A DNA stretch of 7,345 nucleotides, taken from contig JAJUJN010000100.1 in NCBI GenBank assembly GCA_029265335.1, positions 1-7,345 on the forward strand. The letters run 5' to 3'. Under the pieces are notes generated by a model, which saw nothing but the letters and a program-made list of their open reading frames with translations, did not search any database and was not told the DNA's origin. A program made the translations under genes and the position numbers. The number at the start of each line of letters is the position of its first letter. Position 1 is the stretch's first letter. This stretch comes from Alcaligenaceae bacterium. Its GTDB lineage: Bacteria; Pseudomonadota; Gammaproteobacteria; Burkholderiales; Burkholderiaceae_B. Below, one piece after another: positions 5,777 through 7,345 of the stretch.

Positions 5777-7345
5777 TCATGGCTCAGGCACGAAACCGGC
5801 GAGGTATTTCAGCGTGGCGGTTTGCTGACTTGGCTCCAGGCTTCCGACGCTGTGCAAACCGTCGAGTCGGTCGACCGGCAGGCCAGTTTGCAGAACTTCA
5901 TCGGTGTCCACCACCAGAATCAAGGCTTCCACCTCGCGTCGGCGCAGCAAGGCGACGCCGGCTTCGAACAGTCCGTTGGCTTTCAGGGGGATCGGCTGCC
6001 CGGCGGGGGTTTCGGCTCGGTCGGCGCCGCAGAGGTGGGCGAGAACGCCTTCGGCTTTCAGCGTGTCTTGTAACGTTCTGGCTGCCCGCCACAAGTCGCC
6101 CTCGCCTGCGACGGCATGCACAGGAATTCGACCGTCTCCCGACATCAAAGCCTGCATGTAGCCGTCCGCGTTTTCTTCGCGCAGCGCGCCGCCCAGATAC
6201 GGCTTGAAATTCACTTCGTTGATGATGGCGCCGGTTTCGTACCAGGGGCGTTGAATGTCGGTGGACATCAGATCCACGCCCGCAATTGTGAGCCCCAGCT
6301 GCGTAGCCGCCTGTGCCGCCAAGGCGATGTTGTCGGGATGGACCTCCGCGGTGACGTCTTCGGCGGAACCACCCCATTCGGTGGAAGTAAAGGGCCGCAG
6401 CAACGCAAGTTGCCCCGCTTGGGGAGTGCTGTCGGGCGTGAGCCCTGAGCGCGCCAGACATGTCTCGGCCAGATCGTCCAGCGGAAAAGGCTTCAAACGC
6501 AGCCAAGGCGGGCGTTGGCCCTCCGCCTCATTGGCTTCGGCCACGAGCTCTCGCACCGTTCGCTGGCCATCGCCCTTCACGGCTTTGCCATCGCGGCGCG
6601 AAGCGTAGAGCAGTTCACCACCCGCGATGAAAAGTCGATAGCACACCCCGGCAACCTGCCGTTCCACCAGCAAGCGCGAACTCACCGCCGCAGCACGCTC
6701 GTATGCCGCTCGCAGCGCTTCGACGCTTTCAATATGAGTGGACACGCCTTCACCACGCTCGCGGTCGGTGGGTTTCAGCACCACCGGCCAACCCAACCGT
6801 TGCGCGGCGGCCACGGCACTTTCGATGGAATTCACCCGCTCATGCACCGGCACCGGCAGACCCGCTTGGGCCAGCAACAAGGCCGTGCTGACTTTATCGG
6901 CACAAACTCTTGCCGCGATGGCTGAGTCTTGCAAGCAGGAACTGCGTAGCGTGAGCTGAGCTCGGGCACCGTAGCCGAGCTGCATCACGCCGCCTCCCAA
7001 ATGGCTGAAGGGGATACCGCGCCGATGAGCGAGCCTCGCCACCAGGCTGTTGGCCCGGCCACCGGCAAACTGACGTCGCAGCGGCGTCAGCAACTGAGTT
7101 TCCATTTGCTCATAAAGGCGTTGCGCCTCTTCCAGCGAAGGACGAGTGCGCATGAGCAAGGCCGCCAGCCTCATCGCGCTCTTCACCAGATCGCTGAATA
7201 CCTGAGGCGGAGGCCCGTTCACCACTGGTACTCGCAAGACCACACGCCATTGAGCCTCGTGCTTCTCGAGCCGCACGATGCGCCCCGGCACCACCGCAGG
7301 AAGGTCGCCGGCCTGGCACATCACCTCGTAGAACGCCAACACCCG
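5777..7345 (-). CDS. Cyanophycin synthetase-like ATP-grasp ligase with truncated Mur-like tail (partial, N-terminus off right edge)
   Basis: The frame is open to the right edge; about 60 N-terminal residues seem missing judged against CphA. Numbering starts from the GTG codon at 7342-7340. Residues 1-130 resemble the CphA N-domain, ending RRGIPFSHLGGGVMQLGYGA (107-126). The ATP-grasp follows: DK (149-150), AGLPVP (160-165), VVLKP (187-191), Gly-rich RERGEG (194-199), VERQVAGVCYRLFIAGGEL (226-244), GDG (257-259), D357, and E376/N378 in NEVN, the probable metal ligands. It should activate a carboxylate as acyl-phosphate and join it to an amine. Residues 403-521 follow the start of the CphA Mur-ligase domain, but the P-loop is replaced by VAGEGDLW (411-418), and the protein stops well before a full domain ends. 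This resembles CphA2, which polymerises beta-Asp-Arg dipeptides with ATP-grasp only. Substrate-loop changes make other peptide products possible. An intact gene is likely, since no frameshift is visible. Confidence 0.8.
   Translation of the reverse strand, partial: RVLAFYEVMCQAGDLPAVVPGRIVRLEKHEAQWRVVLRVPVVNGPPPQVFSDLVKSAMRLAALLMRTRPSLEEAQRLYEQMETQLLTPLRRQFAGGRANSLVARLAHRRGIPFSHLGGGVMQLGYGARAQLTLRSSCLQDSAIAARVCADKVSTALLLAQAGLPVPVHERVNSIESAVAAAQRLGWPVVLKPTDRERGEGVSTHIESVEALRAAYERAAAVSSRLLVERQVAGVCYRLFIAGGELLYASRRDGKAVKGDGQRTVRELVAEANEAEGQRPPWLRLKPFPLDDLAETCLARSGLTPDSTPQAGQLALLRPFTSTEWGGSAEDVTAEVHPDNIALAAQAATQLGLTIAGVDLMSTDIQRPWYETGAIINEVNFKPYLGGALREENADGYMQALMSGDGRIPVHAVAGEGDLWRAARTLQDTLKAEGVLAHLCGADRAETPAGQPIPLKANGLFEAGVALLRRREVEALILVVDTDEVLQTGLPVDRLDGLHSVGSLEPSQQTATLKYLAGFVPEP

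Noticed and set aside
6075..6136. Frameshift or premature stop breaking a full Mur-ligase domain in the ligase gene
   Set aside because: The frame stays open through the region and matches the expected order up to the stop at 5777. The next gene begins 19 bases beyond, leaving no room for a lost remainder of the domain, so no recent break is evident here.

Overview
The window is GC-rich, roughly 60-65% by eye, with densely packed genes. It looks like a proteobacterial chromosome, probably gamma- or betaproteobacterial. The basis is the match to the Escherichia coli yhiI-rbbA-yhhJ gene order and protein sequences, and a proteobacterial-type AroC N-terminus. I cannot name the species, and all family assignments come from memory of the families, not from a search.

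Layout. Positions 1-88 (minus strand) hold the first 29 codons of aroC (chorismate synthase), which runs off the left edge. Its start region is imperfectly duplicated just upstream. A 227-bp divergent intergenic region with GC-rich hairpins separates aroC from a 64-aa Pmp3/YqaE-type membrane protein (316-510, plus strand). The 119-bp gap after that gene holds a REP-like palindrome (about 521-561) and a separate interrupted palindrome (565-609). The second palindrome ends 20 bases before a three-gene exporter operon.

Exporter operon (630-5757, plus strand). It consists of yhiI (HlyD-type periplasmic adaptor), rbbA (two ABC ATPase domains fused to an ABC-2 permease domain) and yhhJ (second ABC-2 permease). 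The first junction is an ATGA overlap and the second has a 2-bp gap, so the proteins are probably made together. The likely complex is an inner-membrane ABC-2 transporter, with RbbA supplying both ATPases and one permease half and YhhJ the other half. YhiI would link it to an outer-membrane channel encoded elsewhere. The two ATPase domains have complementary defects that predict one working and one degenerate ATP site.

Right part (5777-7345, minus strand, convergent to the exporter). This is a large partial gene for a cyanophycin-synthetase-like ATP-grasp ligase. The N-terminal and ATP-grasp regions look functional. What follows is only a short remnant resembling the start of the Mur-ligase domain, with its P-loop destroyed, and then a natural stop. 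This is a CphA2-like layout in a proteobacterial setting, with altered residues in the presumed substrate loops. It is the most interesting item here. Its N-terminus, and any cphA partner upstream of it, lie beyond the right edge.
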